Origin: Cytauxzoon felis
Lineage: Eukaryota; Apicomplexa; Aconoidasida; Piroplasmida; Theileriidae
DNA: 64,000 bases
Assembly (NCBI GenBank): GCA_020283715.1
Contig: JAIQCW010000250.1
Coordinates: forward strand, 22,838-86,837
Direction of reading: 5' to 3'
The notes under the pieces were generated by a model. The model did no database searches. It was given only the letters and a program-made list of their open reading frames with translations, and had not been told where the DNA came from. Below, in pieces: positions 36,301-47,800 of the stretch. Position 1 is the first letter of the stretch. Each line of letters starts with the position of its first letter. The translations under genes were made by a program, and so were the position numbers.

Positions 36301-36496
36301 AAAAGGTATGTTCATGGGGTATTTTATCACCATAATTTATCAGGTTACTGCAATGATGGCAATGGGTATGGATCATATAGGATCAGTAATGTCTGAAGCA
36401 TTTAATAAAAATTGTATACCAAAATATTCAGCACTTAAAATAGGTGCAGCAAATTCACAAAACATTCTACAATGCATCGAAAAACTCAGAGCTTAA
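33358..36496 (+). CDS. Rieske-domain FAD/NAD(P) oxidoreductase, AIFM3-like
   Basis: At least ten exons, beginning 33358..33526, 33573..33665, 33705..33794, 34138..34215 and 34253 onward. An N-terminal basic and hydrophobic segment precedes a Rieske domain with both metal motifs, GSTCPHYSAPFIDG and CLICPWHDAKFD. A pyridine-nucleotide oxidoreductase follows: first dinucleotide site FVICGGGAAAHSTAVSLRDL, second site VIIGSNFIGCELASALRSTG (formed across a 44-bp intron), then DVYAAGDIVTYP and KHWNVALQHGRIVAKNLLG. The C-terminal dimer domain ends IEKLRA. AIFM3-type proteins are mitochondrial redox flavoproteins with an apoptosis link in animals; the role here is unknown. Three introns contain repeat copies 16, 17 and 18. 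Confidence 0.86.
33839..34080 (-). repeat. Modular element, copy 16
   Basis: In the AIFM3-like gene, in the intron that splits the two Rieske metal motifs; antisense to the gene. Confidence 0.88.
35094..35306 (-). repeat. Modular element, copy 17
   Basis: Intronic in the AIFM3-like gene, antisense. A compact, near-minimal copy with the ccgtttacgg hairpin slot. Confidence 0.88.
35782..36002 (+). repeat. Modular element, copy 18
   Basis: Intronic in the AIFM3-like gene, sense. Ends in acctcgagtgg. Confidence 0.88.
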
Positions 36497-36539
36497 TCAA
36501 CAAACAAAAATAGTAACTCGAAATAATGTATTGATACAC

Positions 36540-36775
36540 CGAAGTGCAATCCTTGACATCTGAAGTTACTACCACTGTTCCACTGGGCGTGGAGCCTCTT
36601 CCAATTACCTATCTCTAAAGAGTAGAGCCACTCCCAGAGATCGTGGCGGAAGTATAGTGATTGGACCTCGAGTGGAAAACCCGCAGCTGATCTCAGGGAA
36701 GCGAAGGGGGAATTAAATAGAGAAGGCATCACGCCTAGTGGAAGACCCCAGGTGGACGTGGATTAAACCTCACGT
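36540..36775 (+). repeat. Modular element, copy 19
   Basis: Intergenic, 45 bp after the AIFM3-like stop codon; both ends are degenerate. Confidence 0.8.
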
Positions 36776-37206
36776 AGAAGTCATTACATGGGGTAAAATA
36801 ACCCCCCATTTATAATTTCCCCATAATTATATTGGTATATAAATATATGGTGTTTAATAATATTAATTTTTTAAATTATCTGAAGGTGTTGCTGCCTTGA
36901 CTTGTTAGATTACCTTTGAAGTTATTTATGAATTTGAGTTTGTTACTCCTGTTATATAATGGTTAACTGAGTAAATGATTTGTACCTTTTACAGAAGATG
37001 AGATTAAATTCAATTAATGATGTATTTATACGCCTTAAATATCTATAGAAGAATGAATTTATGAAAATTATCCATTAAATTTACAATGAGGCACAAGATA
37101 AATTTTGACGAAACTCAGGATTTGAAAAGAAATAAATAAATAATATTATACATATAAACTGTAAACTAAATATCGAACCATTCGCGATTATATACTGTAA
37201 ATATAA
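36776..37206. other. Intergenic region
   Basis: AT-rich without an open frame of coding character; no repeat copy and no RNA gene recognised. Confidence 0.45.
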
Positions 37207-38041
37207 TTAATAATCATGAGCCAAAGGAGTAATAACATAAACATCCACCCGATAGATCTTCATCCTCCACCATCCCTTGTCTTGCAGACAGCTTCCTTAT
37301 TTACTTCCCCTTCCAGCTCCCATAGATCGCTTCCGGGTTCCACTTGAGGTTAATTCCTAATCTCGACGAGATAAGACTAAAGTGACGGAATTCATGTTTA
37401 ATCGGAAATCTCAATGGATATTAATTGAAATGATGTGAGGATGACTAATTTCAATACAATCACCAAAGTCCTCTTCAATGAAGTATTGAGATTAGATATA
37501 CATCCAATATTCATTCCACAATGTTCATGAGTTTCCCCAGAAATTAGAGATTTCCTTCAAACTTCAGAGGTAAAAATGAAGATAATGAAATTAGACCTCA
37601 AGTGGTACCCGTAGCTGATCTCAGGGAAGCGGAGGGGAAATAAATAGAGAAGGCCTCCACGGCGAGTGGGAAGAGAGATTGGAGTGCAAGATGACATAAA
37701 GTAGAAGTAAATTGACTCTACTTCCGGTGGAATATGAGTGTATGAAGTAATGTAGAGCATATGAACATACGATAATGTATTTATAGCCATTAAGTAGATA
37801 GTTTCTGAATGTTTGTATGACGATCATGATATTAACAGAGAGGATGAGTAGAGAGACGACTATAATGATTGATATATGATAATTAATGTATAAACATACT
37901 TCTATATTTTGTTTGTTTTTCGATTTCATTTTGATATGTGGTAGATATAGACAATTCCAATTGTCTAATGGCTATAGTATAGTATTATAAAATATGATTA
38001 TATAAAAGTATACCTTGTTGATTCCTTTCATTTGAAATCAT
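37207..38041 (-). CDS. Small single-pass membrane protein (about 79 residues), unknown
   Basis: Exons 38041..38014, 37971..37900, 37859..37771 and 37257..37207 join in phase. The N-terminus is helical and polar (MISNERNQQAIRQLELSIST), followed by one membrane segment (IVSLLILSVNIMIVIQTF) and a short tail that ends ITPLAHDY. The first three exons have good gtatac/gtatgt donors and atag acceptors. The last acceptor (gatgaag) is poor in pyrimidines, so the C-terminal exon is less certain. Intron 3 is 513 bp because of modular copy 20. It could be a small subunit of an ER or mitochondrial complex, but nothing identifies it. Confidence 0.55.
37261..37730. repeat. Modular element, copy 20, with the long core (module B)
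   Basis: Module B at about 37350..37590. Fills intron 3 of the small membrane protein gene and reaches within a few bases of the proposed acceptor. Confidence 0.82.
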
Positions 38042-38143
38042 ATCTATTTTACATTTTTATTATATTAGAATTATTGATTATAGATGATTATTTAAAAGAG
38101 GATATTTAACCACACATGTATTGTGCAATTTAGTTTATATTAA

Positions 38144-38403
38144 ATGAATTTTTTATTATTTTTATATTTAATTTTAATATCTTGTAAATGTAATGATATT
38201 AATATACCTATACCATATGTTAAATATAATAATAACATTAGGTAATTTAAATGTGTAGATAATATTTATCATCTAGGGGTACAGTAATCATTGATGATTA
38301 TAAATCTCAATCTAAAGGTACTATACCATTTGTAGAAGTTTACAATGGTAATGTATTTATACATAAAGTTGATAAAGTAAATGATATTAATGAAAATTTA
38401 TAA
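38144..38403 (+). CDS. Small secreted protein, unknown
   Basis: Exons 38144..38241 and 38277..38403 join in phase and give 74 residues. The start MNFLLFLYLILISCKCND is a clear signal peptide. The mature part (about 55 residues) has no cysteine and no known domain; it includes KGTIPFVEVYNGNVFIHKV. The stop codon overlaps the stop region of the convergent minus-strand candidate by a few bases. Confidence 0.6.
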
Positions 38404-38826
38404 AAATAAATCCGGACCAAGCACAACAGTTGATGTTACACGCTTACGAGCATCCTGAAATGCTAAATATACCGAATTTATCACCGATGAATTCGACGAC
38501 GGTATCTGATAATACTTGTCCTGACACCTAAATTTATTTTTTATTTATACATTATAATCCATCCGAAGTATGAGCAGTCAACATGAAGTCCAATCCACCT
38601 CTTCTTCCACTCCAATCTCTCTTCCCACTCGCCGTGGAGGCCTTCTCTATTTACTTCCCCCTCCGCTTCCCTGAGATCAGCTACGGGATCCACTCGAGGT
38701 TGCCTAATTGTCCTCATTATCTTTTAATTTCCCAACAACACACTTGTAACCATCCTTTAGGCAGTTTTTACTATCTTTTTTGCAGCAATTACAGATTATA
38801 CGCGCAAATGAAAATGATTTCATCAT
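38398..38826 (-). CDS. Possible small cysteine-rich protein, unknown
   Basis: A first block starts at the paired ATGs at 38826 (MMKSFSFARIICNCCKKDSK, then NCLKDGYK). A second block (CQDKYYQIPSSNSSVINSVY ... VLGPDLFL) follows after modular copy 21, with an aaatttag acceptor at 38526. Joining them uses a gtgtgt donor and keeps phase. The predicted protein has five or six clustered cysteines and about 70-75 residues. Its 3' end overlaps the end of the plus-strand secreted protein gene. The family is not recognised and the model is tentative. Confidence 0.4.
38584..38701 (-). repeat. Modular element, copy 21, half-length
   Basis: Only the slot with the pyrimidine-rich tract and the ctgagatcag palindrome is present, ending in ccactcgaggt. 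Lies in the proposed intron of the cysteine-rich candidate. Confidence 0.8.
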
Positions 38827-38878
38827 GGCAAAAGGATTGAATGATAATGAAATTTCAATGCTTACATTCGCTCTGCAT

Positions 38879-41800
38879 TCACACGAATTCTTCAAATTCA
38901 ACTGCTTCGTATACTCCTCGAATTAAATCATACTCTTTACCCATAACTGATCTCAGGGAAGCGGAGAGACAACTAAATAGAGAAGGCTGCATGCCTAGTG
39001 GAATGTGTACTCATCCTCCTGTAGAGATCTCTCCACCTGGGGTCCAATTCACATCTTCATTCCACTCGCCGTGGTGGCCTCCTCTATTTACCTCCCCTTC
39101 CAGCTCCCATGGATCGCTTACAGGTTCCACTTGAGGTTACATCCAACACATCCTTAGAACCATCTTCCATCATTCCCATGATGGATGATCCATCACTACC
39201 TTCACCTCCGCCACGATCTCCGGGAGTGGCATCACCCTTTAGGGATAGGTAATTAGAAGAGCTGACGGCAGGAGAAGAGAGTTGGATTGGACATCAGGTG
39301 GAACGGCGAGTGGAAGAGTAGATGATGGTGATTGGACCTCGAGTGGAAGACACGTCGTATGGACAACACCTCAGTCATACTTCCTTCGGCTTAGTTAGCG
39401 TATAAACATACTTGATGATGATTCCATGATTTGATGCTCGTACATCTTGAATGAGGTTGATGTGTAGTTTCCAAAAGTTATGGTATTTATTATATAATTG
39501 TGAGTAGTATATTTTAGCGGGGTAGAATAATAGTGCGGTATGAGTATGATTATTTGAGAGTATGGTTTGAAAGTGTATAATTTTCTTGGAGAGTTTATTA
39601 CCTAATAATTGTTTAATATTAGCATCTGTAGAATTATATTGTTTAACTTGTGAGAATTCTCCCCATAGCATTCTAATAGGTCTACAATTATTATTATTGG
39701 AAGTATATTTATCAAAATGTGTAGATTTAGATATATTATCTTTAATAGTTTTAGATACATGTGATACAGCTTGTCCAACTTTATCAATAGGTTTAACAAT
39801 AGATCCAGCAATACCTTTACCAATACCTTTAATAAAACCACCCATACCTTCTTTTTGTGCACCTTCAATAGGTTTAGTAACAATATTAGTAAGTGATAAA
39901 AAACCTTCACCAATAGATTTACCAGCAGAAAAAAATCCTTCTTTCATAGTATGATAAGTTTTATTATTAAGTCTATCACGTTGTCTTTTATTAATATAAT
40001 CATTATCAAATGTAAATTTAGATAATATATTACCAAGACCATTACTAACAGAATCAACAGCATCAGCTGCAAATTCAATAGTACATTTACCAACAGTAAT
40101 AGGTAATTTAGGTATATTTAATAATGAACTATAACCTAATATACTACCTATACATGATAATGCAGAATGTACATAACGATCTTTAATTTGTTCATAAAAT
40201 GATATTAATGTATTTCTAGATATATTAACATATTCTTTTTGAAATTGTAATGGTGCACCTATTAATTCAAAACGTCTAGATACACTTAATATTCTTAAAC
40301 CTATTCTTATAATATCACCTAACATATATAATTTATCAACTTCAAAATTACACCATAATATTATATTAAAATTATCTATATATAAATAATCTAATGATAT
40401 TACCATTGGTAATTTATATATCATATCTATAGATGATAATTTTAATTTTGATTCTTTATATATCCATTCATCTATTATTCTTATATTTATTCTATCATTA
40501 TTATAATATCTATTCTTACCAATAGATTTATAACATTCTTTATAAAAATTATATATACGACTAAATAATATATCAGATAAATATAATTGTATATCATCCA
40601 TTATAATAAATACTTTCTTTAAATATATATCCATACAATTCTTATTCATTCTATCTATATATATCTGTAAAAAATATCTTTGTATATCATTCTTTATCTT
40701 ACCACGATTTATTATTATCATATTATATTCATTCTCATCATAATATTGATTATCTATCTGTATATTACCTATACGTAATTCTATACGCTGATCATCATCA
40801 CTAGATAATAACATCAACATTATCGATGTCAACTCCATAAAAAATAACTCCTCATGTACTGTATGCGATACCAAACTTACACCTATCGATGATAAATTTA
40901 TCAATAAACTCATCGATGATGTAACTCCAAATGAATTATTTATATCATCTACTACTCCACTTGAGGTCCTGTACTCATCACCATTTTTACCTCTTCCTTC
41001 TAGTACAACCTTATCTTCGTCTTGCAGACAGCTTCCTTTATTTACTTCCCCCTTCGCTTCCCTGAGATCAGCTGCGGGTAGTCCACTTGAGGTTACATCT
41101 ACTATATCCAAGGACTGTTCTTCCGGGTTAACATCTTTCGTTCTTCGGGGTTGAACATCTTCGTTCTTCCGGGTTAACATTCTTTGCTCCTCTTCATCAC
41201 CTTCGCCACGATCTCCGGGAGTGGCATTACCGTTTACGGGGAGGTAATTGGAAGAGGCTCCACGCCTAGTGGAAGAAGAGTTGGATTGGACCTCAGGTGG
41301 AGGATGATTGGATCTTGGTGGATGGGTCGTGTGGTGTTGAAAATCATTGACGACAACGTGGATATAATCGCCATGATTTTCGGTAGTGATTGTGATTTTA
41401 TGATTATGTATGGTATTGACGACATTGGTTTTGATTTTAAACGAGGGTGAGGTAAGATTGATGATGATTGGTTCATTTGTTTCAACGATTGTTTTATTGA
41501 TGAATATTAGTATTTGGCATAGTTTGGATTTATGTATGAATGGTTGTGGCCATCCAAAGTGTATAGATTGTTGATATTTAGCGATGAAATATGTGGAGTT
41601 TTTGATATTATAATTGGATTTATGGAATGTTTTTATGATTGCGGCTTTAATGAAGTTGCATTTATTTGTAAAGATGTATCCTTGATTAATTTTTGGTGAT
41701 GATATACTACAATATTTTGTACCATTTTTAGGTATTATCGTTATACAATAGACGAGATGGGGTGGAAGTTGGGATGATGTGGGGTGGATGTGGGGGGAAG

Positions 41801-44800
41801 AGTCGGAAAAATAATTACTTTCATCATCGAGGTATGTACTTTTATCACCAAAATGATTCTGATGTCGATATTCATGATTTCCCTTTTTCTTATCTCGATG
41901 CCTCCTTCCGTCGGCATCGTTATACTTCCCCCCATCCGCACTGAATGAGATAAAGGTATTACCGGTGAATAATTCAGAGAGTATAATTTTAAATGACCAA
42001 TTGAATTGATTATTAATTTTAATTTCAAGTGAGAGATTATCATTATTAAAATTATTAAACCATGGTATAGCAATGGTATCTAATGAAGAGATTTCGATTG
42101 GTAATGATTTATTATCTTTACGTATAAAGATGTTATGATTAAGATTATTATTGAATAGATATTCAGGTATAATAGAAGTAATACGATTAGATAAATAAGA
42201 AGATAGTCCATTAATATAAATTTTTTCTGTAAAGAGACATAATGAATATTTAATGTCATCATCATCATCAATAATAATATAAGTATAACCATTAATAGGT
42301 GGTAATCTAATACCATTTTTATTAATAATTTTATTATTAATAATAAAATATAAATCTTGTTCTACATCATTATTATATAAATAACTAATACCATTTATAT
42401 ATGGTCGTTGTTGTTTTTTATATGGATATATATTTAAACCAGTTCTATCTATAAATAACCATGGTATATTAATAATTAAACTTAAATGTCCTTTAATATA
42501 TATATTATTACATGGTGGTAAACCACCTGGATATCTAATTAATTCTATCTCTAATATATTATTTATTAATGGTATATTTAATATAGTATTTGATTCAATA
42601 GTATTATATAATTTTATTTTATCTGACCATATACCATTATTAATACGACATATTATATTTAAACTATCATTAGGTGGTATTGAATATATATGTGTAATAC
42701 ATTTACTTTTTAATATTATATTCTCTTCTATTATTCTTATATTATTCTTATCATTATAATCTTTACCTATAAATTTTAATTCTATACTTATAGGTAATAT
42801 ATTTAATATACTTAATGATGGATATATTATTACATCTATTATATTTATATTAGATGGTAATAAACTCTTTGTCATATTTATAGATACTACAAAATATAAA
42901 TAATTATATCTCATACATATAGTATAACATTGACGAACCCTAGTACCAATATGATTCATAGTATCTATTATCTTACACCAACCTGATCTATTCACTAATC
43001 TAGTATAATTCTTATTACATATATCTATATTCTCATCTATACCATATGGACGAAATATAAATACTACCTGTGATTCCAATAAATATACCAATTCAGGAAC
43101 AGATAAAAAATAATTATTCTCCAAATATATCCTATATCCACCATCAATATCACCCGATGTCATTCCAACTCCACTTGAGGTCGTTCCTTTCCACTCGCCG
43201 TGGCGGCCTTCTCTATTTACTTCCCCCTCCGCTTCCCTGAGATCAGCTACGGGTTTTCCACTTGAGGTTACATCTTCTGTACCATTTGAAAATGTATGGG
43301 GAATATCATGGGGTTTATTATCTAATTCATGGGGTAGATTATAATTATGGTGTTTTTTACCCCCAGAATCCCCCACAACAAATTCGCCACGATCTCCGGG
43401 AGTGGCTCTACTCTTTAGAGATGAATAATTAGAAGAGGGCTCCACGCCGAGTGGAACAGAGGCCGTAACCTCGGGTGGATTGGATTGATTGTTGTTGTTA
43501 GTTTTATGATTGAAATTTTTATAGAGTATTGTATCTTCTGCGAATTCATCAACGAGTCCGCCTTTATCCAAGAGTGATATTGGTGCGGTACGATGTTTTA
43601 AATTAGATACATAAATTGGATTCAAATCTAAATCTAGAAATGTTAATAACAATGGTATACCAGTACGATTATATATACGTATAGTTGATGTTATCACCAA
43701 TAATTTATGTGAGGGATGTGGTGTTTTAACCTCACAAATAACATTATGGATTTTATTATTAGCATCATTTTTAATAACATCTTCACATGTTAAATTATCA
43801 TCATGAACATAAGATAATACATCATCCAATGGTGGCATTATAGATACACAAGAATTTCTCTTCAATGATACCACAGATGCAACAGTACCCGGTACCAATA
43901 TACTACCCGCATCAGACGATGATATATCACCATCTAAAATATCACCTGAGGTCATTCCACCTGAAGTCGTCCCTTTCCACTCGCCATGGTGGCCTTCTCC
44001 ACCTGAGGTTACATTCTTGCAGACAGCCTCTCTATTTACTTCCCCCTTCGCTTCCCTGAGATCAGCTTCGGGTTCCACTCGAGGTCCAGTACTACTCTTC
44101 ATTCCATCTCCTCCTTCATTCGTCCTGCCGTCAGCTCTTTTAATTACCTCACCTCGACTCCCATGGATCGTCTCGGATTCTTCGCCACGATCTCCGGGAG
44201 TGGCTCTACTCTTTAGAGGAAGATAATTGGAAGAAGGCTCCACGGCAGTGGGAAGAGAGGTTGGACCTGCAGTAGAGGTAACCTCAGGTGGACTATCTGC
44301 ATTGCAATGATTTTTCACAAGGTGTTTGAAGTTATCGAATGTTCTTTTAAAATTTCTGGTGAGTAGTAGATCTTTGAGTACTAGTTTTTGATCATTGATA
44401 GAGAATTGTTTACATATTAGATTGATATAATAATTGGGTGGTTTAGATGTAATATATAAATTCAATTTATCATCATTATTTAGAAATTCATCTAATTCCA
44501 TTGGTATAGATATTGGTTTTATTAATTTCAAATCACTAAATATTACCCCATTCATCCAATCATTATCAACCCCATTGTCCCCATATTTTACAAAATTTTT
44601 CTTCTCCCCACAATTATTATGATTGATAAGGAAAGCATAATATTCATAACCAGTAAGATTAATAAATCGATAAGCACTATGTTCGATATTATAATTAATA
44701 TTATTGATGGGGTTATTATAAACAAGTCCTTTACTAAGATTATCAGATAGCATAGGTATAAACCATATAAGTAATTGGCATAGATTAGGTGTAATATTAA

Positions 44801-47800
44801 TAAGTATATTATGTATACTTGATATTTTAATAGTATTTTTAGGTATAAAATCTTTCCAAATATCATCATTATATAATATACGTTGTTTATAATTAATATT
44901 TTTAGTATATTCCAAATTAAAATTACAACGTTCTAAACATGGTTCCCAATCACCAATAGTAACATTATAATAATCTAATTTACAATTACAACGTATAATA
45001 TTATATCTTTTTTCAATAGGTAATGAAATATATTCAATCTTTTCACTAGAAATAAACATTGACATCATAGGTATATATGATTTACGCATATCATCATAAA
45101 ATATTACTTTAATACTTTTAATATTAAATGATATAGATATAAATCTACCTATTGTATGATCTATAATATCATCTATTATTATTATATCATTTAATACTTT
45201 ATATTTACCATCTGTAAACATTATATCAAATGAAGATAATAATATACTCAAATCTAATGTATATAATACTAATACTATAGGTTCCATAATAAATTCAAAA
45301 AACATCTTTGATGATTGATTATCCTGTACATATTGACCATTACCATATATACGCATATTATTACATAATACTTGACGCCTATATTCCATAGGATATACAC
45401 GACTCAATACACAATCCATTATACATATCTTTACAAAATTATAAGTATTCTTACACACCTTAAATGATAATATAAAATCCGTAGATAACTCCAATTGTGG
45501 ATAAGATTTTGAATCCAATTTTGTAAATGCTATAAATTTACCACCATATACCATAAAATTCACAACATATACCTTTTCCAACAATACATCAGAATTCACC
45601 TGTAATATCAATGAATGAAAGATGTTAAAACGAAGTATCGTTCCACCGAGGTCCAATCCTACTCTCCTTCCACTAGGCGTGGAGCCTCTTCCAATTACCT
45701 CCCCGTAAACGGTATAGCCACTCCCTGAGATCGTGGCGAAGGTGGTAGAGGTGTAGATGGAATCAATAGTAGTGCTGGACCTCAAGCGGAATACCCGTAG
45801 CTGATCTCAGGGAAGCGGAGGGGGAACTAAATAGAAGAGGCCTCCACGGCGAGTGGACGACCTCAGGTGGAACGGCGAGTGGAAGAAGATGTTGTATAAC
45901 CTTCTGTGATTGGACCTAGGTGGAAAGACTTCGTGTAAACAAACCTTATTTTTGGGATATTTGGCCATTGTGCTTTTATTATACGAGAGTGTAAAGTATT
46001 TTCCGATATCAATAGAGAGTATTGTGAGTAATGATATGATGGCGTTTGAGACGTTGCAATCGATGTTATTTTGATTGGATTCGCTGGAAACTAGGAATTT
46101 AATACCGTATAAATCGGAGGATGATGTATTTGAGAAGAAGTCATTACCTGTTTCATTTCTATAACTTTTAAGCCAATTATAAAGTAATCCATCGACACAT
46201 ACACCTCCAGACTTCGGTATGTTATTAAATGAACACAAGTCCTTCCCATCACCTCCACTCTTCTTCGTTTCAACATCACATGAATTTCCATCACTTGTAG
46301 GTCCACTGCCTTTATTGGAGCAGTATAAAAGGTGTTTATGTACATTGTTGACATCTCTTCTTTCATCGATGATTTGTAGGCTTTTACTGCAGAATCCAAA
46401 TTGATAACACGAGTTCATATTAATGGTATTTGATGCATAGTCGAGACAAACGGTAATGTTATTAAATTGTAATTCCGCTAATGGATCATTTTGTGATGCG
46501 AGTATATTGAATTGGAATTTATTCAATGACATTCTAATACAATATCGTGATTGTGGTTTATGGGGTAAATTATTTGTGGTGTTACTTTTGAGTATATAGC
46601 TGGATCCGCATAGATTTTCATTGAAGACATCGATGATAAAGGTTAATTGATTTCTGGTTAATTTCAATTTCCAAATTTCAGAGTCTATACCGATTTCTAA
46701 TAATTTCCCGCCTCTTGTACAGACATCTAAATCTGTTGAATCTAGTACTGTACCTTTAATATCTTTGGTACCGTTATTTTGTTCAACGATTAATGCTCGT
46801 GTTCCTATCATCTTTAATGATAATGTGGATATTGGTCCATTATCATTTCTATATGTATACCCATTATGAAATTCTAAATGTCCCAATTCAAAAAATAAAT
46901 ATGATCCGAAATACCACATATCTACTTTATCATGTAGAGAAAATGTTAATCCATTACATTTACCACCATCACTTGTGTTTTCTTCCCCATAATTATCAAA
47001 ATGCCCCATATTATCACTAATTGATTTTTCCCCATTTAAATCATAAAATTCCCCATTTTCCCCATGTAAATTTTTATTGTGTCTGTGTATAACGAGTGTA
47101 GAGCCAGGTAATGAATTTTTAAAGCCAGGAAGTATAGCTTTATTTTCAGGAAAGATGAAACAAGGTGATGTAACAGATACATTAAAGAGCATATAATTAG
47201 ATACAGCAGTTTGTACAACTTTATGATAAGATTTGGATATGAAAACACTTAATATACCATCATCAAGATAATCCATCAATTTCGATATATCCTGTTGGAA
47301 ATAAACACATATAATTTGCTCCATTTTCCCTTGAAGGCAAATGGAATAGGGTACATTTAACAATTTACGATCATAAGATTTTATCCGAAGGTTAACAAGA
47401 GGTTTATCAACCCCATCATCACTTTTATGTGATAATAAACATCGACCACTGAACATTAACTTACCACTACCAACTTTTAAATCAGTAATAGACTCAATAT
47501 CATTAAATTTCTCCATTGAATGACTAATATCACTTATACTCAATCTAGCAATGTCATTATTATCATCATCACCACAAAAAACAATCGCAGCTCCCTTTAT
47601 ATTCACATTTATAGATAATTGCACAGGAGCATTAGTCGTCTCGGAATATAATAAAGGAAGAACATTACCAATAGTAACATCACATATACCAACCGGTGGT
47701 GGTGGAGTTGAATCCTCTCCACTCGAGGTCCAATCCCTATCTTCTCCACCTCCAACTTTCGTCGTCTTGCAGACAGCTTCTCCACTTGAGGTCTTTCCAC

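Noticed and set aside
38830..38925. Minus-strand frame EEYTKQLNLKNSCECRAN as an exon of its own
   Set aside because: The same bases in another frame give the VPS13 end (LIRGVYEAVEFEEFV), which joins the upstream exon in phase.
44017..44226. Plus-strand frame with repeated [13 protein letters not shown] residues as a gene
   Set aside because: It is the antisense reading of an element inside VPS13; the same frame recurs wherever the element lies in that orientation.
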